A stretch of DNA of 5,709 nucleotides. Origin: an uncultured Bacteroidota bacterium. Its GTDB lineage: Bacteria; Bacteroidota; Bacteroidia; UKL13-3. Under the pieces are notes generated by a model. That model had not been told where the DNA came from and did not search any database. It worked only from the letters and a program-made list of their open reading frames with translations. Both the position numbers and the translations under genes were made by a program. The stretch's first letter is position 1; each line of letters starts with the position of its first letter. Positions 1-5,709 of this stretch are shown one piece after another. The stretch lies in contig CAIVPY010000506.1 of the NCBI GenBank assembly GCA_903907885.1, positions 1 through 5,709 of the forward strand, given 5' to 3'.

Positions 1-14
1 ATCATTATAAAGCC

Positions 15-38
15 TTAGTGCGGAATATTACGCACTAA
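15..38. repeat. 8-bp perfect inverted repeat (hairpin)
   Basis: Arms TTAGTGCG (15-22) and CGCACTAA (31-38) are perfectly complementary around an 8-base loop. No clean U-tract follows on either strand: the plus strand continues with A residues, and the minus strand with GGC and then TTT. It could be a weak or processed terminator of a gene lying to the left of the window, or an unrelated structured repeat. The pairing is directly visible; the role is unknown. Confidence 0.4.
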
Positions 39-108
39 AAATAGCAAATATAAATGACAATCAATGAACTACAATTTTCAAAACTTTAGTGGGGACAAGT
101 CAGGAAAT

Positions 109-207
109 ATGAAAAAAATACTACTCATAATATCAGTTTTGGCTTTCTCATCATGCGTGAAGGAAAAGCCCACTGTTCGGAGTCTTGTGTGTTGGGCAAT
201 AGCTTAG
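109..207 (+). pseudogene. Truncated lipoprotein gene, signal-peptide stub only
   Basis: ATG at 109 opens a 32-codon frame ending at TAG (205-207). Residues 1-16 are a textbook lipoprotein signal peptide: MKK, a hydrophobic core (ILLIISVLAF), then a lipobox-like SSC with Cys16 as the predicted lipidated residue. Only about eight residues (VKEKPTVR) follow before the sequence runs into an inverted repeat whose left arm begins at 176, and the frame then closes. No continuation of a mature lipoprotein is visible in any frame up to the tRNA terminator. I read this as the 5' remnant of a lipoprotein gene cut off by a deletion or insertion. A purine-rich CAGGAAAT precedes the ATG, so it may still be translated. 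A genuine 32-residue mini-lipoprotein is the alternative and cannot be excluded. Confidence 0.45.
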
Positions 208-292
208 CTGACTCCGAATAAATAAATGAAAAATGAGTTTGCAACTCCCATGCTAGTGCGAGCGTTGTGTGCTTATATCGCGTGGTTCGCTC
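176..292. repeat. Cluster of inverted repeats, possible REP-like or mobile-element remnant
   Basis: Three nested structures lie in 117 bases. TTCGGAGTC (176-184) pairs perfectly with GACTCCGAA (210-218) across a 25-base loop. GAGTT (235-239) pairs with AACTC (243-247) across TGC. GAGCG (260-264) pairs with CGCTC (288-292). A short direct repeat, TTGTGTG, occurs at 185-191 and again at 265-271. All six reading frames are poor here, and the patch is visibly richer in G and C than the flanking spacer. Stem-loops with GGAGT/ACTCC arms resemble dispersed palindromic repeats of Bacteroidota, some of which are mobilised by IS200-like (RAYT) transposases. That family link is from memory and unverified. 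The patch ends the lipoprotein frame at 109, which suggests an insertion or a rearrangement junction. Confidence 0.4.
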
Positions 293-341
293 TTGACTTA
301 AAAACAATTTTCCAGTTATTAATCCATCCACAACAATAAAC

Positions 342-373
342 AAAAAAGACCTCCAGGAAATCTGAAGGTCTTT
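342..373 (-). terminator. Rho-independent terminator of the tRNA-Ala gene
   Basis: Read on the minus strand, AGACCTTCAG (371-362) and CTGGAGGTCT (356-347) form a 10-bp stem with one G-U pair and a 5-base loop. Two further A-U pairs lie at the base, and six U residues follow (complement of 342-347). It lies about 9 bases past the 3' end of the tRNA, as expected for its terminator. On the plus strand the same position is a C-A mismatch (353/365) and the tail is weak (TTT then CG), so it should act mainly leftward. Confidence 0.85.
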
Positions 374-381
374 CGTATTTG

Positions 382-455
<74 letters not shown>

Positions 456-467
456 ATAATTCGTGTG

Positions 468-497
468 CGAATATAATTTTTTTCAAATACCTGTCAA
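468..497 (-). promoter_or_regulatory. Promoter of the tRNA-Ala gene
   Basis: On the minus strand TTGACA (497-492) is followed by TATATTCG (475-468), with exactly 19 bases between TTG and TA. This fits the Bacteroidota sigma-A consensus (TTG, about 19-21 bases, TAnnTTTG) with one mismatch in the downstream box. The box ends 12 bases before the tRNA 5' end, so transcription would start only a few bases upstream of the mature tRNA. Seen directly: the boxes and their spacing. Promoter activity is inferred. Confidence 0.7.
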
Positions 498-553
498 TTT
501 TTTATTCATCTATGACGTATTAAGTCAAGTTTTTCAACCAACTGTGAATTTGT

Positions 554-586
554 TTTGAACCTGCCGAAATATTATAAGTTACTTTG
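554..586 (+). promoter_or_regulatory. Candidate promoter of the AsmA/barrel/Nudix operon
   Basis: TTTG (554-557) lies 21 bases before TTACTTTG (579-586), which matches the Bacteroidota TAnnTTTG box at all but one base. Its end is 17 bases before the ATG at 604, implying a very short leader of about 10 bases and no Shine-Dalgarno sequence, which is common in this phylum. No other gene on this strand lies upstream to supply read-through, because the tRNA is transcribed the other way. Confidence 0.45.
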
Positions 587-603
587 CGTTTGTAAATTAG
601 CTG

Positions 604-3108
604 ATGAAAAAACTGTTCAAAATACTATCTATTTTTATCCTTATCGTTATCCTTCTGTTTGCAGGTCTATTTGCATACATGTATGTAAATCAAGATGCTA
701 TCAAACAGTATGCCTTAAGGCAGTTGAATGCCCAACTAAAAAGTGAAATAAGTGCAAGCCAAATTGATATCACTGTTTTTTCTATTTTCCCCAATGTGGG
801 TCTCGACCTTAAAGATTTTAGATTAAGTGAGCCTTATCGTTCCGAAAAAAACTTAATCAGGGCTAGTCATCTCTATTTGGGTTTTAATATTCAGAGCATT
901 TTGAGCAAAAACTATAAAATAAATATGCTTAGTATTGATAGTGGTTTTTGTCATTTAGCCATAGACAAAAAAGGAAAAAGCAATTTTGATATTTTATTAG
1001 ATACTAAAGATACCGGCAAGTCAGAGCCTTTTTGGCTTGAGATGGAGCAAGTGAAATTAAGCAATGTGTTTTTTATTTTCAATAATGAACAAAACAAAAC
1101 GCATTATCGTTTGAATATCGAAAATACCACATTATCCGCAAAGTTTAGTGACAAGGTTTTTGATTTAACCTGTTCGGCAAATGCCTTTGTACAGGATATT
1201 ACCGCCAATAAATTGGCTATCGTAAAAGACAAAAAACTGAGTATTGAAACGGTTTTAAATATCAATAATCAAAAAAATGTGTATACCATTAAACATTGTG
1301 ATTTGGCTATTGAAGATTTGAAGTTATCCTTGTTTGGGGATGTGAGTAGCAGCAAAAATACGAGGAGTATTAATTTGAAATTTAAAGCCAAAGAAATTTC
1401 GATAGCTAGTTTGCTTTCAGTAATGCCTATAACCCTACCCGAAAAAGTGAAGCAATACAAAAGCAATGGTGATGTATATTTCTCTGGTTCTGTAACAGGA
1501 GAAATGACCGATAAAAAAGCCCCAAGTATACAAGTAGATTTTGGTATAAAAAATGGTTCTATGCTAGCCGATAATAATATCGAATTGAAAAACATCTCTC
1601 TTAAAGGTTGGTTTAATAACGGATATGCACATAATATGGCTAGTTCAGAGCTTGTATTGGATGATATAAAGGCCAATTTAGGTACAGGCAATTTGAGTGG
1701 TCTTTTTAAATTGAACAACTTCGAGAGTAAGAATTTTTCAAGCAATTTGCAATCGCAATTTGAAATAAGCGATTTTCTTAAAATATTTCCGATTGCTGCC
1801 ATTCAATCTGCGAGTGGTGATATGAAAGTAAATTTGCAATTAAGTGGAAGTTTATCAAATACCAATTCCGTTCTTCAAAACCCATCTAATTCGGGCTCTA
1901 TATCGCTTGATTTTCCAACTTTAAAACTAAAGCAAGCTGATAAAGAAATTCGCAACATAAAAGCCGAATTGAGTTTGCAAGATGGCGACCTCCTTATCAA
2001 ATCTTGTAATGCTGAAATTGAACAATCAGATGTGAAAATATCAGGAAGTATTGATAATGCTTTGGCTTATATGATAGATGACAATGAGCCGCTAAATGCC
2101 AATATCAACTATGCTTCAGATTTTGTGGATGTGCAGCACCTATACATCCCTCAAAAAGCCAATGAAGAAAATGATAAAGCCACTGTCAAGGGATTTAGTT
2201 TGCCTGATAGAATTAATTTGACTTTGAATGCCAATGTAAAAAAGTTGGTTTATTTTAATTTTACTGCTAATAATGTTAGCTCAACCATGAAAATGGAAGG
2301 CAAAAAAATAAACTTTGATCAATTGTCTTTTGGTGCTATGGGTGGAAGTGTAAAACTAAGCGGTACTATTAATAATGTTAGCAATGGTGATTTTTTTGTA
2401 ACCGCTTCTTCTAATTTATCTAATATTGATATAACTGAATTGTTTAGGCAATTGAATAATTTTGACCAAAACAATATTATTGACAAAAATCTTAATGGAA
2501 AATTGTCTGGAAATGTCGATTTTGCAGGTGTTTGGAAGAGTGATTTGACTTGCTTGATGGATAAGATTTATATGTATTCAGATGTAAAAGTGAATAATGG
2601 TGAATTGATAAATTATAAACCATTAGAAGCTTTGAGTAAATACATCAGCTTGGATGATTTAAGAAACATTAAGTTTGCCAGTTTGTCCAATGTAATTGAG
2701 ATTAAGAATAAGAACATTTTTATCTCACAAATGGAGATTAAGAACAACGCATTGAATGTTTCGCTTAGCGGTCAGCAGAACTTCGAAAATATGCTTGATT
2801 ATAAATTAAAATTGAGTCTTTCTGAATTGCTAAAAAAGAAACGCAAAACCAAAGAAAACGAATTTGGCGAAGAAGATGAAAAAACAGGAGGTTTGAATTT
2901 ATTTGTAAGTATTAAAGGACCTATAAACAATTTGAAATTTTCATATGATAAATTAGGAGTGAGGAGTAAAATCAAACAAGATATTAAGATTGAGAAACAA
3001 AATATCAAAGAAATATTTAAGAAAGAATTAGGCGTTGACAAACCAAATGAGCTAAAACAAAAAGAAAAGAAAAAAGACGATGAAGAACTTGAATTTGAAA
3101 ATAACTAA
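604..3108 (+). CDS. AsmA family protein (AsmA-like C-terminal domain), 834 aa
   Basis: This is a large envelope protein of the AsmA/TamB-like superfamily, whose members are inner-membrane-anchored periplasmic proteins linked to outer-membrane biogenesis and lipid transport. After MKK there is one hydrophobic segment (about residues 5-27). A long, repetitive beta-rich region follows, full of short motifs such as 'LSGSLSN', 'ISGSID' and 'LSGTINN', as expected for stacked beta strands. The recognisable C-terminal block includes 'LSGNVDFAGVWK' (about 634-645), 'YKPLEALSKYI' (about 671-681), 'LRNIKFASLSNVIEI' (about 686-700) and 'MEIKNNALNVSLSG' (about 710-723). A charged Lys/Glu linker (about 744-763) precedes a last strand pair (about 764-783), and then comes a highly charged tail of about 50 residues that may be helical. 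The ATG at 604 fits the signal anchor and the promoter. It is the first gene of a three-gene operon, and its last 29 bases overlap the barrel gene, suggesting coupled translation. The family assignment is confident; the exact substrate or partner is not known from sequence. It should not be equated with E. coli asmA. Confidence 0.9.
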   Translation: MKKLFKILSIFILIVILLFAGLFAYMYVNQDAIKQYALRQLNAQLKSEISASQIDITVFSIFPNVGLDLKDFRLSEPYRSEKNLIRASHLYLGFNIQSILSKNYKINMLSIDSGFCHLAIDKKGKSNFDILLDTKDTGKSEPFWLEMEQVKLSNVFFIFNNEQNKTHYRLNIENTTLSAKFSDKVFDLTCSANAFVQDITANKLAIVKDKKLSIETVLNINNQKNVYTIKHCDLAIEDLKLSLFGDVSSSKNTRSINLKFKAKEISIASLLSVMPITLPEKVKQYKSNGDVYFSGSVTGEMTDKKAPSIQVDFGIKNGSMLADNNIELKNISLKGWFNNGYAHNMASSELVLDDIKANLGTGNLSGLFKLNNFESKNFSSNLQSQFEISDFLKIFPIAAIQSASGDMKVNLQLSGSLSNTNSVLQNPSNSGSISLDFPTLKLKQADKEIRNIKAELSLQDGDLLIKSCNAEIEQSDVKISGSIDNALAYMIDDNEPLNANINYASDFVDVQHLYIPQKANEENDKATVKGFSLPDRINLTLNANVKKLVYFNFTANNVSSTMKMEGKKINFDQLSFGAMGGSVKLSGTINNVSNGDFFVTASSNLSNIDITELFRQLNNFDQNNIIDKNLNGKLSGNVDFAGVWKSDLTCLMDKIYMYSDVKVNNGELINYKPLEALSKYISLDDLRNIKFASLSNVIEIKNKNIFISQMEIKNNALNVSLSGQQNFENMLDYKLKLSLSELLKKKRKTKENEFGEEDEKTGGLNLFVSIKGPINNLKFSYDKLGVRSKIKQDIKIEKQNIKEIFKKELGVDKPNELKQKEKKKDDEELEFENN

Positions 3109-3889
3109 GCCTTTTGTAGCACTTTTGTTTGCTACTGTTTACTGCAGTCAATTATCGGCACAAAGCAATACCAAGCTAAGTATAGGTTTCTCTATTATGC
3201 CAACATTCACAAGCAGTATTAACACATCATCTTCTGATGCTTTAGTAAGCAACACTAGTCAAACTTATTCAAAATATAATGATTCGATTTCAAGCAAAGA
3301 AACTTATCGAATTACGTATGGAGCAAGCGTTTGGGTAGTATATGCTTTAAACAAGAATATTGATATTCAAACTGGGTTAAGCTATGTAGATGTAGGGTTT
3401 CAAAGGCAATTGAAAAACCTTAAATTAAATGATATAACCTATCCAGGTATAGGAACTGGAGTTATTTTAGATTATTCATATTCGCAAAAAAACATTGATT
3501 TAAACTATAGATACCAATATTTGCAAATACCAATTTTAGCTAATTTTGATGTAAAACATACAAGGGATTTGAAATTTGAGTTTGATATGAACGCAGGTAT
3601 TGGATTGAATTTTTTATTGAATCACGAGCTGCAAGCCAAAATGGTTGACACATATAGAATAGAAGGTAAAAGCGAGTATAACCTTGATTCAACGGGTTAT
3701 TCCGCCCGTAAGTTTGCCATTAACGTGATGGTGGGAGGAACCATGAAATACAAATACGAAAAGAATATATATCTGTTTGCTCAGCCCATCATAGGTTTTT
3801 ATCCTTTGTCAGTAAGCGGTGGTGATATTAGTTCGTATCCTTACTATTGTTCAGTTAATTTAGGTGTTATATATTCATTTAAAAAATAG
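3080..3889 (+). CDS. Outer-membrane beta-barrel protein (PorT-like family), 269 aa
   Basis: A signal peptide is evident: basic start MKNLNLKITK, hydrophobic core FVALLFATVY, and a likely cleavage after 'LSA' just before Gln28. The mature part, about 240 residues, alternates polar and hydrophobic residues in strands such as 'YGASVWVVYAL', 'IDIQTGLSYVDVGFQ', 'YQYLQIPILANFDV', 'FDMNAGIGLNFLL' and 'YLFAQPIIGFYPL', and it ends with a strand-like 'CSVNLGVIYSF' before KK. The 'tGLsY' strand followed by 'yLqIPil' is characteristic of the Bacteroidota OMP_b-brl_2/PorT-like barrels, which probably form an 8-10-stranded barrel. Function is not deducible: such proteins include secretion accessory factors and many uncharacterised ones. 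It starts inside the end of the AsmA-like gene, where the purine-rich stretch AAAAGAAAAGAAAAAAGACG precedes the ATG. TTG codons at 3089 and 3095 would also leave a usable signal peptide, but the ATG is preferred. Confidence 0.85.
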   Translation: MKNLNLKITKPFVALLFATVYCSQLSAQSNTKLSIGFSIMPTFTSSINTSSSDALVSNTSQTYSKYNDSISSKETYRITYGASVWVVYALNKNIDIQTGLSYVDVGFQRQLKNLKLNDITYPGIGTGVILDYSYSQKNIDLNYRYQYLQIPILANFDVKHTRDLKFEFDMNAGIGLNFLLNHELQAKMVDTYRIEGKSEYNLDSTGYSARKFAINVMVGGTMKYKYEKNIYLFAQPIIGFYPLSVSGGDISSYPYYCSVNLGVIYSFKK

Positions 3890-3891
3890 AT

Positions 3892-4341
3892 ATGCAAATT
3901 ATAAACAGGTTTAACGTAAGAGTGTATGGCGTTTTGATGAACGATCATGACGAAGTATTACTAGTGCACGAACGTATAGGTGATTTTGAGTTTACAAAAT
4001 TTCCAGGAGGAGGAATGGATTTTGGTGAAGGAACTAGAGATTGCTTAAAGAGGGAATTTTTAGAAGAAGCAAATTTAGATGTGGAAATTGGTCAGCATAT
4101 ATTTACAACAGATTATTTTCAGCCAAGTGCATTTAATAAAACAGATCAGTTGCTTGCTATTTATTATTGGGTTCATCCCAACCAATCACCCATCAATATT
4201 AGTTTAGAAGAGTTTGAGATAATTAATCACGATAAGCCTGAATACCTTCGTTTTTTCTGGGTGAAACGAAGTGAATTAAAAGCCGATATGCTTACATTTC
4301 CTGTAGATAAAATGGTATGTAATATGTTGGGTTATATGTGA
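3892..4341 (+). CDS. Nudix hydrolase, 149 aa
   Basis: It hydrolyses a nucleoside diphosphate linked to another moiety, acting in the cytoplasm; the substrate cannot be named from sequence. The Nudix box lies at residues 40-62: G40, five residues, E46, seven residues, R54-E55-F56, then E58-E59 and N61. The metal-binding glutamates (E55, E58, E59) and R54 are all present. The last glycine of the consensus GX5EX7REUXEEXGU is replaced by Asn61. 'KFPGGGMDFGEG' precedes the helix, and the first strand is 'NVRVYGVLMND'. The length is typical of a single-domain Nudix protein, and there is no signal peptide or extra domain. ATG at 3892 is 2 bases after the barrel gene's TAG, so it is almost certainly co-transcribed and re-initiated. 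The 3' end overlaps the convergent phosphopantetheinyl transferase gene by 10 bases. It could be a sugar-nucleotide, dinucleotide or house-cleaning hydrolase. Confidence 0.93.
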   Translation: MQIINRFNVRVYGVLMNDHDEVLLVHERIGDFEFTKFPGGGMDFGEGTRDCLKREFLEEANLDVEIGQHIFTTDYFQPSAFNKTDQLLAIYYWVHPNQSPINISLEEFEIINHDKPEYLRFFWVKRSELKADMLTFPVDKMVCNMLGYM

Positions 4342-4979
4342 AGACAATAGCATAATATATATTCTTGAATTTGCTCAAATTTCATTTCAAGGGTATGCTG
4401 TTCCTTTAACTTATGTATCCTACCTGAAAAAGTATCTTGCTTAAGTTGAAAAGCGCACACGCTCATATGTTCTTTAAAATCGAGTTCTTTTCTGCCATAA
4501 ATTTTGTATATTGTTTCTTTGGCCGACCAAATGATGGTTTGATATAAAATCAAATCATCCTCTTTTACTTTTGAAACGTACAATAGTTCATCATCGTTTA
4601 TAAATTTATGTGCAACTCGGCCAATGCGTTTATCAATTCTTTCCATGTCTAAACCTACTTCGTGCCTATCACTAATCATTACTGCAGCATAATCATACGA
4701 ATGGGTAATGGCAATAAAATAGCGTTTACCATCCACAACCAAACTAGGTTTATTATTTAGGTCTTTATGCACCTCAACTTTATGTTTATCGAAAAGCTGC
4801 AATAGCAATGCCCTGCTTGCAAGCCAATGTTTGCCTACATTATCATGCACATTTTTAGGTTTGGAAATTTCATGAAGCCTTTCATCAATTAGATTTACTA
4901 AGTCTTCTTTTCTTTCATCTATTTTCCAAATAGCTAAAATGCTATTTTCGTCAGGATATATTTTTTTAAATAATGCCAA
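4332..4979 (-). CDS. 4'-phosphopantetheinyl transferase, Sfp/HetI type, 215 aa (TTG start)
   Basis: It transfers the 4'-phosphopantetheine arm of coenzyme A to a serine of acyl or peptidyl carrier proteins, activating them for fatty-acid, polyketide or nonribosomal peptide synthesis. Motifs in the 215-residue numbering are: 'WLASR' (52-56), 'NKPSL' (76-80), 'ITHS' (91-94), 'VGLDMERI' (108-115) with magnesium ligands D111 and E113, and 'WSAKETIYK' (150-158) with E154 and K158. The Sfp-type catalytic set is complete. The frame stays open upstream to an ATG at 5084, giving 250 residues. I prefer TTG at 4979 because it yields MALFKKIYPDENSILAIWKI, which resembles the usual N-terminus of Bacteroidota homologues. 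The ATG would also lie inside the divergent WD40 gene, within its conserved GH motif, and the extra 35 residues look unlike the family. No carrier-protein or synthase gene is nearby, so the target is unknown. Confidence 0.9.
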   Translation of the reverse strand: MALFKKIYPDENSILAIWKIDERKEDLVNLIDERLHEISKPKNVHDNVGKHWLASRALLLQLFDKHKVEVHKDLNNKPSLVVDGKRYFIAITHSYDYAAVMISDRHEVGLDMERIDKRIGRVAHKFINDDELLYVSKVKEDDLILYQTIIWSAKETIYKIYGRKELDFKEHMSVCAFQLKQDTFSGRIHKLKEQHTLEMKFEQIQEYILCYCLHI

Positions 4980-4989
4980 AATTGAGTTG

Positions 4990-5022
4990 CGAAAATACGA
5001 ATTTGGATGAGTAGCTTGCCAA
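4990..5022 (-). promoter_or_regulatory. Candidate promoter of the phosphopantetheinyl transferase gene
   Basis: On the minus strand TATTTTCG (4997-4990) matches TAnnTTTG with the same T-to-C change as the tRNA promoter. A TTG lies at 5022-5020, 22 bases upstream, slightly longer than the usual spacing. The box ends 10 bases before the TTG at 4979, so the mRNA would have almost no leader. This supports the shorter protein, since the ATG at 5084 would lie upstream of this promoter. No equally good box was seen for the divergent WD40 gene in this 66-base gap. Confidence 0.3.
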
Positions 5023-5045
5023 CTTTTTAGAAACACAGAAATTAT

Positions 5046-5709
5046 ATGATTCAGATTAGAAAATTGGGGCAATTTGCAGGTCATAAAGATTGTATTTATG
5101 CTATAGCAAAGTCAAATAAACCTAATCATTTTTATTCAGGTGCTGCAGATGGCTATATTGTAGAATGGTCGCAAGATGAAAAGACTGATGGGGTTTTAGT
5201 TAGTAGGGTTTCTCGTCCCGTTTATTCTTTTTTGGTAAATGATGAACTTAGTCAATTATTAGTAGGCACAGCCCAAGGCAGTCTTCACTGTATAGATTTA
5301 ACAAAACAATCAGAAACCCGAAACGTTGAAGCGCACACATTGGGATTGTATGATATGAAGTATTATCAAAACCAATTAATAACTGTTGGAGGGGATGGCA
5401 TTGTGAATGTGTGGGATAAACAAAATTTACAACGGTTAGCCAAAATAAAAGGCTCGGATAAAAGTGCTAGATGTTTAGTTATTCATCCAAACGAAACAGA
5501 ATTTGCCGTTGGCTTTAGTGATTATTCTATTAGAATTTATGATACTGAAACCTACCAATTGAAACGTAGATTGGATGCTCATAGCAATTCTGTTTTTGCT
5601 TTAAGTTATTCACCCGATGGTAAATATTTGCTAAGCGGAGGGAGGGATGCTATGCTTAAAATATGGGATATGGAAGATGATTTTAGTTTATTTCAAGATA
5701 TTCCTGCAC
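5046..5709 (+). CDS. WD40-repeat protein, 5' part (221 codons, cut by window edge)
   Basis: The frame opens at ATG 5046 and is still open at the last base, so the C-terminus is missing. Five WD40 blades are visible: about residues 11-41 (GH at 12-13, ending in W41), 57-84 (a weak blade ending 'HCIDL'), 96-124 (ending 'VNVWD'), 140-166 (ending 'IRIYD') and 178-208 ('AHSNSVFALSYSPDGKYLLSGGRD' region, ending 'KIWD'). Complete propellers usually have seven blades, so roughly 80 or more residues probably lie beyond the edge. There is no signal peptide, so it is probably a cytoplasmic scaffold for protein interactions. Its role is unknown. The start is supported by the immediate onset of the first blade. 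It is divergent from the phosphopantetheinyl transferase, with 66 bases between starts if that gene begins at 4979. Confidence 0.88.
   Translation, partial: MIQIRKLGQFAGHKDCIYAIAKSNKPNHFYSGAADGYIVEWSQDEKTDGVLVSRVSRPVYSFLVNDELSQLLVGTAQGSLHCIDLTKQSETRNVEAHTLGLYDMKYYQNQLITVGGDGIVNVWDKQNLQRLAKIKGSDKSARCLVIHPNETEFAVGFSDYSIRIYDTETYQLKRRLDAHSNSVFALSYSPDGKYLLSGGRDAMLKIWDMEDDFSLFQDIPA

Noticed and set aside
3..38. Short plus-strand frame (HYKALVRNITH, stop at 36-38), possibly the end of a gene to the left
   Set aside because: Eleven codons with no recognisable motif, overlapping a hairpin, are not enough to call a gene.
555..746. Plus-strand 63-codon open frame
   Set aside because: Out-of-frame shadow of the start of the AsmA-like gene; Cys-rich and implausible as a protein.
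1269..1802. Minus-strand 177-codon open frame
   Set aside because: Antisense shadow of the AsmA-like gene in AT-rich DNA, with no recognisable domain or start context.
2799..3041. Minus-strand 80-codon open frame
   Set aside because: Antisense shadow of the Lys-rich part of the AsmA-like gene; its Phe/Leu/Ser richness simply reflects the complement.
4332..5084. 250-residue version of the phosphopantetheinyl transferase
   Set aside because: It would overlap the start of the divergent WD40 gene, and the 35-residue extension has no family resemblance. The TTG start is preferred, though the ATG is not formally excluded.

Overview
The window is AT-rich DNA that looks like a member of the Bacteroidota, though I cannot place it more precisely. 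The grounds are: an AsmA-like protein with the C-terminal layout I know from this phylum, a PorT-like outer-membrane barrel, near-absence of Shine-Dalgarno sequences, and promoter-like sites close to the Bacteroidota consensus (TTG or TTTG, about 19-21 bases, then TAnnTTTG). Everything here is consistent with chromosomal DNA.

Layout. Bases 1-381 hold no intact protein gene. They contain a small hairpin (15-38), a 32-codon stub that begins as a lipoprotein signal peptide and stops early (109-207), a patch of inverted repeats that may be a REP-like or mobile-element remnant (176-292), and a rho-independent terminator (342-373, minus strand). That terminator ends a tRNA-Ala(GGC) gene (382-455, minus) with its own well-matched promoter (468-497). 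Bases 456-603 separate this gene from a rightward operon.

The operon has three tightly packed genes. The first is an 834-residue AsmA-like envelope protein (604-3108). The second is a 269-residue secreted beta-barrel protein (3080-3889) that overlaps the first by 29 bases. The third is a 149-residue Nudix hydrolase (3892-4341), starting 2 bases after the barrel gene stops. The first two probably serve the cell envelope: a membrane-anchored periplasmic protein with an outer-membrane partner is a plausible reading, but is inference. The Nudix enzyme has no obvious link to them beyond co-transcription.

A leftward Sfp-type 4'-phosphopantetheinyl transferase (4332-4979) meets the Nudix gene tail to tail with a 10-base overlap. 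It probably starts at TTG, giving 215 residues. Divergent from it, a WD40-repeat protein starts at 5046 and runs off the right edge.

I see no CRISPR array, toxin-antitoxin pair, defence locus or intact mobile element. The most unusual parts are the broken lipoprotein with its repeat patch beside the tRNA, and the overlapping AsmA/barrel pair.
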